Positions 53,626 to 61,591 of a stretch of 64,000 nt of DNA are shown piece by piece (position 1 is the first letter of the stretch; every line of letters begins with the position of its first letter). Below the pieces are notes generated by a model. It was given only the letters and a program-made list of their open reading frames with translations, was not told the origin of the DNA and made no database searches. This DNA comes from Symbiodinium natans (Eukaryota; Sar; Dinophyceae; Suessiales; Symbiodiniaceae): positions 271,914 to 335,913 of the forward strand of contig CAJNDS010002514.1 in assembly GCA_905221605.1 (NCBI GenBank), in the 5' to 3' direction. The translations under genes were made by a program, and so were the position numbers.

Positions 53626-54168
53626 ATGTCAAAAATACAATCGCAACTAAATACGATGCTAGAAAGTAACGGCAAAATTTCAAATTCACAGGGTATTAAA
53701 TATGCTTACGATCGTGATAATAAAATTTTTGTTAAAGGAAATAAAATGTATGTTGGAGGAACAACCAGCGCTGTTAATTGGTTAGAAAACTTAACAAAGC
53801 TCCCTTTTGGTGTATTAGGTGGCGTCCGTGATATGGAACGATACATTGAAGCGAAGCGAGTATTGCAGGATAACCCGCAAATAACGGAGTTGGTCGGACA
53901 TAGTCAGGCAGGTCCAGTTGTTTTAACGCTTGCAAAAGATTTTCCAGATAGAAGTTTAAGAACGAGAACATATAACAGCCCTACATTCAGTTTAGGTTTT
54001 AACCCTAACACGGAAGAACATAAAAGATTTAGAAAAGTTGGAGATTTGGTAAGTGCTTTCGATGGAGGTGCTATGAATGTATATACTGATAGTCTAAACC
54101 CTTTAAAAAATCATGACATAAGCGCATTTGATGGAGTTAGTGAGACACTACCACCTGATGAAAAATGA
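53626..54168 (+). CDS. Lipase-like alpha/beta hydrolase
   Basis: 180 residues. ITELVGHSQAGPVVLTLAKD is a nucleophile elbow of the GxSxG type (GHSQAG, Ser at about residue 93) between a strand and a helix. Asp in VGDLVSAFDGG and His in KNHDISAFDG are well placed to complete a Ser-Asp-His triad. Length is short for a lipase, so it is a minimal class-3-like hydrolase. Lipase-like proteins occur in some Polinton-like viruses, where a role in membrane breach or release is suspected. No signal peptide. The start is preceded by TTTTTTATATA and shares a 53-bp divergent promoter with the penton gene. Confidence 0.65.
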   Translation: MSKIQSQLNTMLESNGKISNSQGIKYAYDRDNKIFVKGNKMYVGGTTSAVNWLENLTKLPFGVLGGVRDMERYIEAKRVLQDNPQITELVGHSQAGPVVLTLAKDFPDRSLRTRTYNSPTFSLGFNPNTEEHKRFRKVGDLVSAFDGGAMNVYTDSLNPLKNHDISAFDGVSETLPPDEK

Positions 54169-54190
54169 TTTTCCTAAATAATATAATAGA

Positions 54191-54439
54191 ATGCTTAATA
54201 AGGTCAGGAAACCGAAGGAACAAACACGGGTAGGAAAAGCCCCCGAAAACGTCCAATTTAAAAACAAGCTTACGAAAAGCATCAACAATTCATCTTATGA
54301 AACTATCAGAGGAATTGTTGAAGCAGATGCAACGGCAGTATCACAACCGCAATTAGAAAAACCAATTTCAAAAAATATTAACAATTTAAATTCACATAAA
54401 AAATATAATAATATTAATAATAAAAAATCTAATAAATAA
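54191..54439 (+). CDS. Small basic protein, unknown
   Basis: 82 residues, rich in Lys and Asn, ending in low-complexity NSHKKYNNINNKKSNK. No family seen. It starts 22 bp after the lipase-like gene and ends 10 bp before the capsid gene, on the same strand, which supports it being a real member of the late capsid block. The charge could suit nucleic-acid binding. Confidence 0.5.
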   Translation: MLNKVRKPKEQTRVGKAPENVQFKNKLTKSINNSSYETIRGIVEADATAVSQPQLEKPISKNINNLNSHKKYNNINNKKSNK

Positions 54440-54449
54440 TATATAAGTT
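54428..54449 (+). promoter_or_regulatory. TCTA element before capsid gene
   Basis: TCTA at 54428-54431, flanked by A/T, 18 nt before the ATG. Equivalent elements are at 55963-55966 (fibre), 58332-58335 (69-residue protein) and on the minus strand at 60612-60609 (ATPase), 51768-51765 and 52126-52123. In Mavirus and CroV a TCTA motif with AT flanks is the late promoter. Confidence 0.5.
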
Positions 54450-55916
54450 ATGGATTTAGTTATTGCTGAAACACAGGATAACATGATAAATTCTTTACAG
54501 TTCGGACTTCCCGAAAGTGCCGCGTATATCACCGATCGTAAGCAGGTTCATTTCCCTAGTGTATCCGGAAATATTTTTAGTTCAAATAATGGTAATAAAT
54601 ATATTAAATTTGTGATCACGGGAGAAGACAACAATTACATCGATATGTCCAGCATTTGCTTATTTTTTGATGTTGTGAATACATCAACCACGGCAGGAGA
54701 ATATTTAAGACCATTAGGTGAAAGCCACGCCTTTTTTACTCGTTATAGATGCAATGCGGCAGGACAACAAATTAACGATATCGATAATTATAATTTAGTA
54801 TGTGAAGAAATGAAATCTTTTAAAAGTGAAGAAGTAAGAAATTTAGACGACATCCAAGAAGGTTGTTTAACACGATATGACAGCCGAATTAATAGACTTT
54901 ATGCGTTTGCAATTGAAGGACACGATGCCACCGCTACTACTGGTAGAAATGATAGAGGAATTGTTTTACCAAAACTTACAAGAGCTAACACGACAGGAAT
55001 TGAGCAAGGTAAATTCGTTCGGATGGGGCATAAGCCATGTTGCGGGTTCGTTCAATCAGGGTATTATCCTCCTATTCGATATTGTCCGTTAGAATTTATT
55101 TTTGAAATTTGTTCTGATGCACAAGAACCGGTAATCAATCCGGCTACGCCGGTAGCAGGAACGCAGGCGGAAGACGATGTTAATGGTTTATATTTTACCA
55201 CACGAAACACCACAACTAGCTGGTCTATTCAAAATTGTATCCTTCGATGCGAATTAATAACAGTCGACAATTCCGTGAATAATAACGTGGTTTCACATTT
55301 ATTGAAAGGGGGTCGGCTTCGTATGGTTTATCCCGCCTATCACAGTTTTTCACAATCTTTCGCGGCAGGAAATACCGAAATCAATATGAATATTGTTAAG
55401 TCTTCGACACGATTATCTCAAATGTTTTTTACCCTTTCTAATTCACAGATTGATAATAATAACACAGCGGCAAATTTTGCGAAGAAAAAATGGACATGGT
55501 TTTATCATCCTATGTCAGCGTCAATTGATAATTTGGAAGGTGTAATTGACAGCACCAAACAAATTTCATATTATGTTCAGATCGCGAATAAAAAGTTCCC
55601 CGAACAAGCAATAGAAAGTTTAGCCGAAGCTATGTATTTCTTACGTCGTGCTGTTAATGTTATGTCTCCGTTTTATGACGGTTTTTCAAGTGACATTTAC
55701 AGATACGCTAACGATAAGTTTATTGGTGGAATAAATTTCGATAAGCAACCTGATATGAATTTTACCGGATCCAACACTAAAATGGGTTCCTTATTGACTT
55801 TTAAGCTGAAAGGTGCGAACAACACATTCGCATTAGGAGTAGAACAAGTTTATGTTACATTAGTGAGCGAGCACGTGTTTGAATTAAGCGAAAGTGCCAG
55901 CACAGTTTTAGACTAA
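54450..55916 (+). CDS. Major capsid protein candidate (double jelly-roll)
   Basis: 488 residues, the usual length for a Polinton-like capsid protein. The sequence is rich in Asn, Ser, Thr and aromatic strands with few lysines, e.g. SLQFGLPESAAYITDRKQVH, GNKYIKFVITGEDNNYIDMS, HAFFTRYRCNAAGQQI, RLRMVYPAYHSFSQSFAAGN and WTWFYHPMSASIDNLEG. The early part (aliphatic strand, FVITG, then C-L-F-F-D-V) and the mid-protein RCE-L-ITVD followed by KGGRLRMVYP are spaced as two beta-barrels would need. It lies beside the penton, lipase-like and fibre genes. It is expected to form trimeric capsomers. I base this on pattern, size and context; a structure prediction would settle it. Confidence 0.7.
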   Translation: MDLVIAETQDNMINSLQFGLPESAAYITDRKQVHFPSVSGNIFSSNNGNKYIKFVITGEDNNYIDMSSICLFFDVVNTSTTAGEYLRPLGESHAFFTRYRCNAAGQQINDIDNYNLVCEEMKSFKSEEVRNLDDIQEGCLTRYDSRINRLYAFAIEGHDATATTGRNDRGIVLPKLTRANTTGIEQGKFVRMGHKPCCGFVQSGYYPPIRYCPLEFIFEICSDAQEPVINPATPVAGTQAEDDVNGLYFTTRNTTTSWSIQNCILRCELITVDNSVNNNVVSHLLKGGRLRMVYPAYHSFSQSFAAGNTEINMNIVKSSTRLSQMFFTLSNSQIDNNNTAANFAKKKWTWFYHPMSASIDNLEGVIDSTKQISYYVQIANKKFPEQAIESLAEAMYFLRRAVNVMSPFYDGFSSDIYRYANDKFIGGINFDKQPDMNFTGSNTKMGSLLTFKLKGANNTFALGVEQVYVTLVSEHVFELSESASTVLD

Positions 55917-55942
55917 ATTGAGATCTGACAAAAGAAATAAAA

Positions 55943-55981
55943 CATTATTAAATTAAATAAAATCTACTTAATTTAATAATG
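55943..55981. terminator. Perfect 14-bp hairpin between capsid and fibre genes
   Basis: CATTATTAAATTAA (55943-55956) pairs exactly with 55968-55981 across an 11-nt loop that contains the TCTA element of the next gene. The right arm includes the ATG of the fibre gene. One sequence thus seems to serve as 3' end signal and promoter. Confidence 0.65.
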
Positions 55982-57082
55982 GCTTCTATAAACAACTTAA
56001 CCACGCTTTACGCGAACGAAATTTACAAAATTTTTTCAACGGGAGCAACTGAAATAAGCGATCAATACGCTACCAAAACAGAAGTAGAAAACACTAACTC
56101 GGCTAATACTTCTAATATAGCAACAAATACAGCAGATATAGCAGTTTTAAACACGAAACAACTTCAAAACTTCCAGAATATTAGTTCAATAACACATTTA
56201 TTAAACACAGACTACCAAACAAACGCTACACTAACAACGAATTTTTACAATAAAGCAGAAATAGACACGACCTTTACTAATTACTATACACAAGCACAAA
56301 TAGACACGAATTTAACTACTAATTATCAAAATAATACATTATTAGCAACAAATTTCTATAATAAAGGCGAGGTTGATACATTAATAGCGGGCGCAGGTGG
56401 TGGAGATGGTTATACGGACACAGAGATCGATAATTTATTAGATTTAAGAGTTCCAAAATCAGATTTTACAAATAGATTTAGTGCCAATCCTATTATTGAT
56501 TGTAGCGCCCCGACCGTTATTCACAGTGGTTTCACGTTAAATAATTCAACAGTAAATATAAGTCCGGTGGCAGGTTTATTATTCAGTAATCAAACAGGCG
56601 GAGGCGACAAAGTTTTAGCGGAGTTTAAAAATGCTACAAGTTACATAACTTTACAAGGTGATATGTGTAACAATACGTCGGACGATGCTATCAAACAATT
56701 AGATTTAACAAATAATAATGCAGGTTATAAAATGTCAGGAAAGATAGAAACGCCGACAGGTGGTTTAGTAGTAGAAAATACAGCAGACGCTAATTTATCT
56801 TTTACAGTTAGAAATACTGATAATTATTTTACTTTTAATAATGACAGTATTGATTGTTATAATTCCGTAGGTGATACAGGTAGAGTTTTAAATTTAAATA
56901 GTAATGCTGAACAATATGTTAAATCACATTCGTTATTAGTGGATACAGGTGCAAATACATTAACAGGCGGATATACATTAGATGTTGTTGATAATGCTAT
57001 CGTTAGACAAAATTTAAGAGTGGATGGTAATTTAGACTTATCAAATGATTTAAATTTTTATGGTGAAAATTATAATATTTGA
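55979..57082 (+). CDS. Fibre protein, N-terminal part (interrupted by TGA)
   Basis: 367 residues to a TGA at 57080-57082. Residues 40-75 form a helix or coiled coil with NTxDIAxLNTKQ. Residues 85-145 contain repeats of the phage-fibre type, NFYNKAEIDTTF, YYTQAQIDTNL and NFYNKGEVDTLI. After a Gly-rich hinge (GAGGGDGYTDTEI) come irregular beta-strand repeats rich in Asn, Asp and Thr. The same frame stays open past the stop for 16 codons into the 57134 ORF, and the texture is continuous. So the gene was once one fibre of about 780 residues, and one in-frame stop splits it. Start codon at 55979, 12 nt after TCTA. Confidence 0.75.
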   Translation: MASINNLTTLYANEIYKIFSTGATEISDQYATKTEVENTNSANTSNIATNTADIAVLNTKQLQNFQNISSITHLLNTDYQTNATLTTNFYNKAEIDTTFTNYYTQAQIDTNLTTNYQNNTLLATNFYNKGEVDTLIAGAGGGDGYTDTEIDNLLDLRVPKSDFTNRFSANPIIDCSAPTVIHSGFTLNNSTVNISPVAGLLFSNQTGGGDKVLAEFKNATSYITLQGDMCNNTSDDAIKQLDLTNNNAGYKMSGKIETPTGGLVVENTADANLSFTVRNTDNYFTFNNDSIDCYNSVGDTGRVLNLNSNAEQYVKSHSLLVDTGANTLTGGYTLDVVDNAIVRQNLRVDGNLDLSNDLNFYGENYNI

Positions 57083-57133
57083 AATAATTCAGGACTTACA
57101 TTTTATAAAGATACAACGGATGCTTCTAATGTT

Positions 57134-58321
57134 ATGACAGTAAAAAACGCACAAGGATATTTAAAATTTAATTCATTTAATATCAATGCTTATATTACAA
57201 GCAACGACAGTTCTTCATTACTTTTATTGAATACTGCTAATGGCAATGGTGTTTATTGTTTAAGTTTAGGCATAGGAGTTATTCAAGTTTCAAATAAACT
57301 AAATGTATCGGGTGGCAATAGTAATTTTGGTGGAACGGCATCGTTTCAAAATGTATCAACATTTAATAGTGATATTTATGTTAATAATTCGGGTAGAATA
57401 TTTCAAAGAGCAGACGCTAATAACTCATTGAATGTAATATCAACGGAAGAAATTAATTTTTCATTACAATCAAATAGAACAACCGATCCTACTACTGGAA
57501 CAATAGCATTACAATTAAACGACACTAACGGGATAACAATAAATAGAGCAGTTACAAATAACTTAACATTTAACAGTATAGGTAATATTGTTGGTGAGGC
57601 AGATGTTGTTAGTTGGGGGCGTTTTATGTTTCAGAACAGTAGCGAATTAAAAGAAGTGTTGGATGGACAATATAAACTATTTGTTAGGAATGGTGATACA
57701 TTAGGTGATATTAATTTAACAGTTGGATTAGAAGCATCGACACCTGAAATTAAATTAACAGACGGAAAAGTTACACTAGTCGGACAACTGGAAATTACAA
57801 ATACTGATGTTTCAGGACAACAAAGAGTATTAATTAACAATCCAGATAATGACGGATTGATTAGATTAAGTAATAATAATTTGTCAAGATTAGACGCAAC
57901 CAATACAGGAGTTGATGTTTATGGTGTTTTTACCACAACAAGTAATGCAGACATTGGTGGAAATGTAACGTGTGTTGCTTTAACTGAAACATCAGACGCT
58001 AAATTGAAAGAGAACATTAAGGAAATAGACACGAAAGAATGTTACAAAGCGGTTAAATATATTAAACCGAAAACATATAATTTTATTAAGGATGAAGACA
58101 AGAAGAGCAACCTAGGTTTTATAGCAGATGATATCAAAAACGCTAAAATGCCTTCTGAATGGGACAACATCATATATTATAACGAAGAAGGCGTAAAATT
58201 ATTAGCATATAATAAAATGTCAGTTGTTCTTTGGGGTTGTGTGCAAGAAATGCAAAAGGAAATAACAAATTTGAAATCAGAAATAACGAAATTAAAAAAG
58301 AAAGTTAAAGACGATGATTAA
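57134..58321 (+). CDS. Fibre protein, C-terminal part with S74 chaperone domain
   Basis: 395 residues from the first Met after the internal stop; the frame is open from 57083. Residues 1-285 continue the beta-rich fibre shaft (e.g. GRIFQRADANNSLNVISTEE). The last 100 residues are an intramolecular chaperone of endosialidase type (peptidase S74): SDAKLKENIKEID with the Ser-Asp cleavage dyad, IKPKTYNFIKDEDKKSNLGF, IADDIKN, then a helical coiled-coil end (EMQKEITNLKSEITKLKKK). In phage tail spikes this domain folds the trimer and then cuts itself off. It indicates a trimeric receptor-binding fibre. If the TGA is real, this part is translated only by readthrough or re-initiation. Confidence 0.75.
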   Translation: MTVKNAQGYLKFNSFNINAYITSNDSSSLLLLNTANGNGVYCLSLGIGVIQVSNKLNVSGGNSNFGGTASFQNVSTFNSDIYVNNSGRIFQRADANNSLNVISTEEINFSLQSNRTTDPTTGTIALQLNDTNGITINRAVTNNLTFNSIGNIVGEADVVSWGRFMFQNSSELKEVLDGQYKLFVRNGDTLGDINLTVGLEASTPEIKLTDGKVTLVGQLEITNTDVSGQQRVLINNPDNDGLIRLSNNNLSRLDATNTGVDVYGVFTTTSNADIGGNVTCVALTETSDAKLKENIKEIDTKECYKAVKYIKPKTYNFIKDEDKKSNLGFIADDIKNAKMPSEWDNIIYYNEEGVKLLAYNKMSVVLWGCVQEMQKEITNLKSEITKLKKKVKDDD

Positions 58322-58346
58322 AATATTTTTATCTAAATGTTAATAT

Positions 58347-58556
58347 ATGGGTTTGAAAACATCTAAAAAGACTGCCACGGAAAATATGCAACAAATAAAG
58401 GAACTAGACATTAACGAGAAAACTAAAACTGATATTTTACTATTCAATACTTTGAAGGATTGTATAGAAAGGATTGAAAAATTAGAAGAAACGAAGAGCG
58501 ATAAAATGGTATATAAATTACCTGCTATAAATTTGTGTAGTTATTCATTGATTTGA
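58347..58556 (+). CDS. Small protein with myristoylation-type N-terminus
   Basis: 69 residues starting MGLKTSKKTA: Gly2, Ser6 and following lysines fit an N-myristoylation signal, which suggests membrane attachment. Residues 15-55 form a charged helix (MQQIKELDINEKTKTDILLF). It starts 25 bp after the fibre gene, 11 nt after TCTA, and is followed by a strong hairpin, so it seems the last gene of the plus-strand late block. The last 20 residues are less regular. Confidence 0.5.
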   Translation: MGLKTSKKTATENMQQIKELDINEKTKTDILLFNTLKDCIERIEKLEETKSDKMVYKLPAINLCSYSLI

Positions 58557-58560
58557 TGAA

Positions 58561-58600
58561 ATTTCATAAAATAATTTGGAATAATATTATTTTATGAAAT
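58561..58600. terminator. Perfect 15-bp hairpin
   Basis: ATTTCATAAAATAAT (58561-58575) pairs exactly with 58586-58600 across a 10-nt loop, four bases after the stop of the 69-residue gene. Interpreted as the 3' end signal of the capsid-fibre block. Confidence 0.65.
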
Positions 58601-58806
58601 ATATTTTTTTATGAATTTTAAACTGCTTTTGCACCTCTTTTTCTCTTCCTTTCTTACCTCACCCTTCCCGCGGACTTGCGCTAGATCTGGTAGAGTGAAT
58701 GCGCCTCTCTCTCTCTTTTCCCCCTCTCGTCTCTTTTTTCTCTTTCAGTCGTGTTTTTTGTGGTTGTTGTTGAATTTTTGTTGCGTCGTAGCGGGTTGGT
58801 TCAAGG

Positions 58807-59623
58807 ATGGCGCGTCTTTTTGTGTCTCCTGATAAGCCGGATGGCGACGACGCCCCCGTCGTGATCGCCACTTATCTTATTTATTAGTTTTTGGTTTTTA
58901 ACAAAATGATTTTTTACATTTGTGTTTTTTACCAAGGCAACAACGAGGGGGCTCTACAACGTGTCTCGGTTCAATATTAGTTAGTTGTTTAGTTTTTGTT
59001 ATTGTTATTGTTGTTGTAAATATACATTTTTTTTACATCCAAGGAATGGTGCAACAATCTCGTGTTCTTCAAAGAGTGGGCGAAAACATACGAGACGATG
59101 GAGATGAGGAAAATGTGGCACGAAGATGATAGGAGTGAGGAAATGAGGAAGATGGAAAAGGTGTTGAAAAAAAAGAAAAAGGAGGAGGAGGAAAGGACAA
59201 GGGAGGCGCCACAGCCAAAAACCCCACCACTTCCACATCCACTACCACCTACACACCCACCACCACAACATCTACTTACAACAACACCAAAGGCGCTACC
59301 CAAGAAGACACCCGAGCAAAAAGCAAGACCACAGCCCAAAGGGACGCCGGCTGTAAAGGCAATGCCAAAATATGTTCCACCACAACCACCACGACCACGC
59401 ACCACCACAACCACAACCACCACCACCACCATAAAAACCACCACAACCACCCGACCCACCAACAGCGTTCCGCTGGGTGTGATCCGACACATCGTATCTA
59501 ATCTAAATTTTAGAATTTTTTGTGGGTTAGTAAGTTCTTTTGTTTTCTGTTTAGTAAGTTTTTTGTATGTTTATACAAACCAAGGAGAAGAAGAAGGCGA
59601 CGGAGGCAAAGAAGACGAAGTGA
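58807..59623 (+). CDS. Intron-containing Pro/Thr-rich protein, unknown
   Basis: I assemble four exons, 58807-58860, 58937-58960, 59044-59493 and 59585-59623, all in phase 0, with GT donors and CCAAG|G acceptors (introns 76, 83 and 91 nt); 188 residues. The start MARLFVSPDKPDGDD is in a GC-richer patch. The protein has a Trp/aromatic N-terminal part (GLYNEWCNNLVFFKEWAKTY), a charged helix with a poly-Lys/Glu segment, then a Pro-, Thr- and His-rich low-complexity region. A fourth similar intron (GTGTCA to CCATCCAAG|G, ending at 59699) may follow, which would change the C-terminus or lie in the 3' untranslated region. No domain recognised. Spliced, GC-richer exons set it apart from the neighbouring viral genes. 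Confidence 0.5.
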
Positions 59624-59778
59624 AAAAGCAACTCGTGTCAATTAGTATTTTTTATACAAAACAAAACCCTAAAAACCCCCTAAACCCTAAACCATCCAAG
59701 GCGAAGTGCCTGACGCCAGCACCGCGGATCTCTTTCAGGACAGATGGGTGAAAAAGAGAAGGAGTGGATTAATGAATA

Positions 59779-59804
59779 ATAAAATATTTTGAAATATATT
59801 TTAT
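59779..59804. terminator. AT-rich hairpin between convergent genes
   Basis: ATAAAATAT (59779-59787) pairs with 59796-59804 across an 8-nt loop. It lies between the 3' ends of the spliced gene (+) and the ATPase gene (-), so it could serve both strands. Confidence 0.45.
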
Positions 59805-59830
59805 GAATAAATTTTATGAATGAATAAGGT

Positions 59831-60598
59831 TTATAATTCTGATGATATTGTCATAGCTTTTTCAAAGCGAATAAAGAACATACGATTTATATCTTTTGCA
59901 TTTGTATTTATATATAAGAATGAATAGGGGGCATCGTTTATAGCTATTCTATACATTTCATATAATTCTTCTTTATTCACTAATGCGGAATTTTCTTCTA
60001 GAAATGAATTTACCTCATTCATATTTTTCAATCGGAATATAAATAAAGCGGACGTATTTAACCTTACGATTGGAGCGAGGACATTATATTTTTGAGTTGA
60101 TAATAATACAGATATTGCATTGTGACGACCACGAGTAAATAGGGAATGTAATATATTTGAATACCTTACGAATTTTGGATCGTCTGCGAAATCATCAATG
60201 ACAATTAATATTGAATGTAAATGTTTTTGCTTATTCTTTTTTTGATAATCAATAACTTTATGTTGCGTTTTTATAATTTGATTTAATGCTTCTGGGTTAT
60301 ATTCTTCGAAGTATGTTTTTTCTTTTTCAGTATCTACATTCATATTTTCCGATATATGTTTTTTTACGCTGTTCCATGTATCATCGACATGAACGCTAGG
60401 ACTGAATATAAATATTCTTTCAAAGGAGCCTTTATAAATATTCAATATAAGATTTTGTATCAATACCGTTTTACCACCGGTCGAAGAGGCTACCAATATG
60501 CCCCTGAATGGAAGCGACGGCATCATATCATATTTTGAGTTTTTGTATGTGTATTCCGGTATGTCTATTGGTTTGACGATTGGAATGCTATTATTCAT
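59831..60598 (-). CDS. Genome-packaging ATPase (A32/FtsK-HerA type)
   Basis: 255 residues. Walker A is in FRGILVASSTGGKTVLIQNL (about residues 31-50), Walker B in SILIVIDDFADDP (about 130-142), and a sensor-like segment follows at AISVLLSTQKYNVLAPIVRL. The arrangement, length and the FSPSVHVDDTW and FTRGRHN segments are those of A32-like ATPases of Polinton-like viruses and virophages, which pump DNA into the capsid. It faces the spliced gene across a hairpin. Its start at 60598 is 10 nt after a TCTA element, placing it in the same expression class as the capsid gene. All catalytic residues are present. Confidence 0.88.
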   Translation of the reverse strand: MNNSIPIVKPIDIPEYTYKNSKYDMMPSLPFRGILVASSTGGKTVLIQNLILNIYKGSFERIFIFSPSVHVDDTWNSVKKHISENMNVDTEKEKTYFEEYNPEALNQIIKTQHKVIDYQKKNKQKHLHSILIVIDDFADDPKFVRYSNILHSLFTRGRHNAISVLLSTQKYNVLAPIVRLNTSALFIFRLKNMNEVNSFLEENSALVNKEELYEMYRIAINDAPYSFLYINTNAKDINRMFFIRFEKAMTISSEL

Positions 60599-60635
60599 TA
60601 TAAATACATAGAAGATTTTATATTTTAATTATATA

Positions 60636-60785
60636 ATGAATTACGACAAATACATAGAGGCGATAAATGAAATAGAAGACGTCGAACAAATAATAATAAC
60701 CGAGCCACGGTATAGGCGCTGTTGTTATTCCGTTTTGGAAATTTGCAAGGGAATTTTACAATATTTAAAATTTAAGAAAAATTAA
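60636..60785 (+). CDS. 49-residue protein, unknown
   Basis: ATG at 60636 to TAA at 60785. The product is acidic at the start (YIEAINEIEDVEQIIITEP) and Cys/basic later (YRRCCYSVLEICKG). It is divergent from the ATPase gene over 37 bp and ends 20 bp before the next gene on the same strand. The tidy spacing and an ATTATATA just before the ATG support it; length alone would not. Confidence 0.45.
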   Translation: MNYDKYIEAINEIEDVEQIIITEPRYRRCCYSVLEICKGILQYLKFKKN

Positions 60786-60805
60786 AAAATATAAGGTTTA
60801 AAAAT

Positions 60806-61303
60806 ATGAGCGATAAGGAAGATGAAGAAAAACAAAAAAACAACGGAGGATTTATATTAACGCCTACCAGTTTAAATTGTTTGCCGTGTAGATGTAGAAA
60901 AAATTTATATCATAAAGAAACGAAAACAACAAGCGACAAAGATAGTAAAACCATTTATATAATTGAAAATAGAAGTAGTTATAAAGTTGGTAGAGGAACA
61001 ACACCCGATAATAATATTTTTACACCAGATCAATCCGGAAGTGTAGCCATTTGTGATAATGGATGGGGTCAAGGCAGGACACCAACGCCCGAAGAATGCG
61101 ACGAACGTATAGAAAAAAACGCTGATGATATTAAGGAATTGAAACAAAAATTGGAAATGAAAATTTACAAAACAGAGGAGGATATTAAAGAACTTAAAGA
61201 AGATGTAAAAAAGTTAGATAAAGATGTTTATTATATTATAAAATGCAATAAGAAGAAACCAGAAACAATAAAAGAAACAAAAGATTTAACAACTATGGAT
61301 TAA
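60806..61303 (+). CDS. Coiled-coil protein with Cys cluster, unknown
   Basis: 165 residues. A charged N-terminus is followed by CLPCRCRKNLYHKE at about 30 (three Cys and a His, possibly metal binding), a Gly/Ser middle (SSYKVGRGTTPDNN, then NGWGQGRTPTPEECDE) and a long coiled coil from about 98 to 145 (ADDIKELKQKLEMKIYKTEE). No family recognised. It has no TCTA element and is expected to belong with the non-structural genes to its right. Confidence 0.55.
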   Translation: MSDKEDEEKQKNNGGFILTPTSLNCLPCRCRKNLYHKETKTTSDKDSKTIYIIENRSSYKVGRGTTPDNNIFTPDQSGSVAICDNGWGQGRTPTPEECDERIEKNADDIKELKQKLEMKIYKTEEDIKELKEDVKKLDKDVYYIIKCNKKKPETIKETKDLTTMD

Positions 61304-61591
61304 CATTTAAAAAATAAAATCTAATATATATTGGATGCGACGCAACACAGGCGCCTCGCATCTTTTGAAGTCCCTAGGTATTGAAACAGGAAAAGCCCCG
61401 ATTGCGCCCTTTGCTATTGCGACCATTCACTACATAAGATAGTGGCTAATTAGTTTGATAAGAATTCATAAAATTCATATTTACAATTTGTTGTAAATAT
61501 GAAATTAAAAAAATATTTATAAAAAAAAATATATAGAAAAATTTTCTTAAAATTGTTTTAAAGAAATATTATTATATATATTATAGTATAT
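61304..61591. promoter_or_regulatory. Intergenic region with two hairpins
   Basis: A GC-richer patch at 61333-61363 can pair GATGCGA with TCGCATC around a 16-nt loop. A stronger hairpin at 61474-61503 pairs 13 bp (TTCATATTTACAA with its complement) around a TTTG loop. The right side (from 61520) holds a variant of the AT-rich promoter module found before the two zinc-finger genes. Confidence 0.5.
61520..61591 (+). promoter_or_regulatory. AT-rich promoter module, variant copy
   Basis: It contains TATATAGAAAAATTTTCTT and TTTTAAAGAAAT followed by alternating TATA just before the ATG at 61592. It is a diverged version of the modules at 62227-62290 and 63755-63817. Confidence 0.45.

Noticed and set aside
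52703-53689. Longer penton frame starting at 53689
   Set aside because: The extra 39 residues are hydrophobic, begin inside the divergent lipase-like gene and span its promoter; the ATG at 53572 gives the family-like N-terminus.
57080-57082. TGA as selenocysteine or reassigned codon
   Set aside because: TGA ends the lipase-like and 69-residue genes in the same element, and no selenocysteine context is evident.
58989-59492. Gly/Val-rich 167-codon minus-strand frame
   Set aside because: It is antisense to the Pro/Thr-rich exon of the spliced gene; CCACCA-type codons read backwards as GGTGGT.
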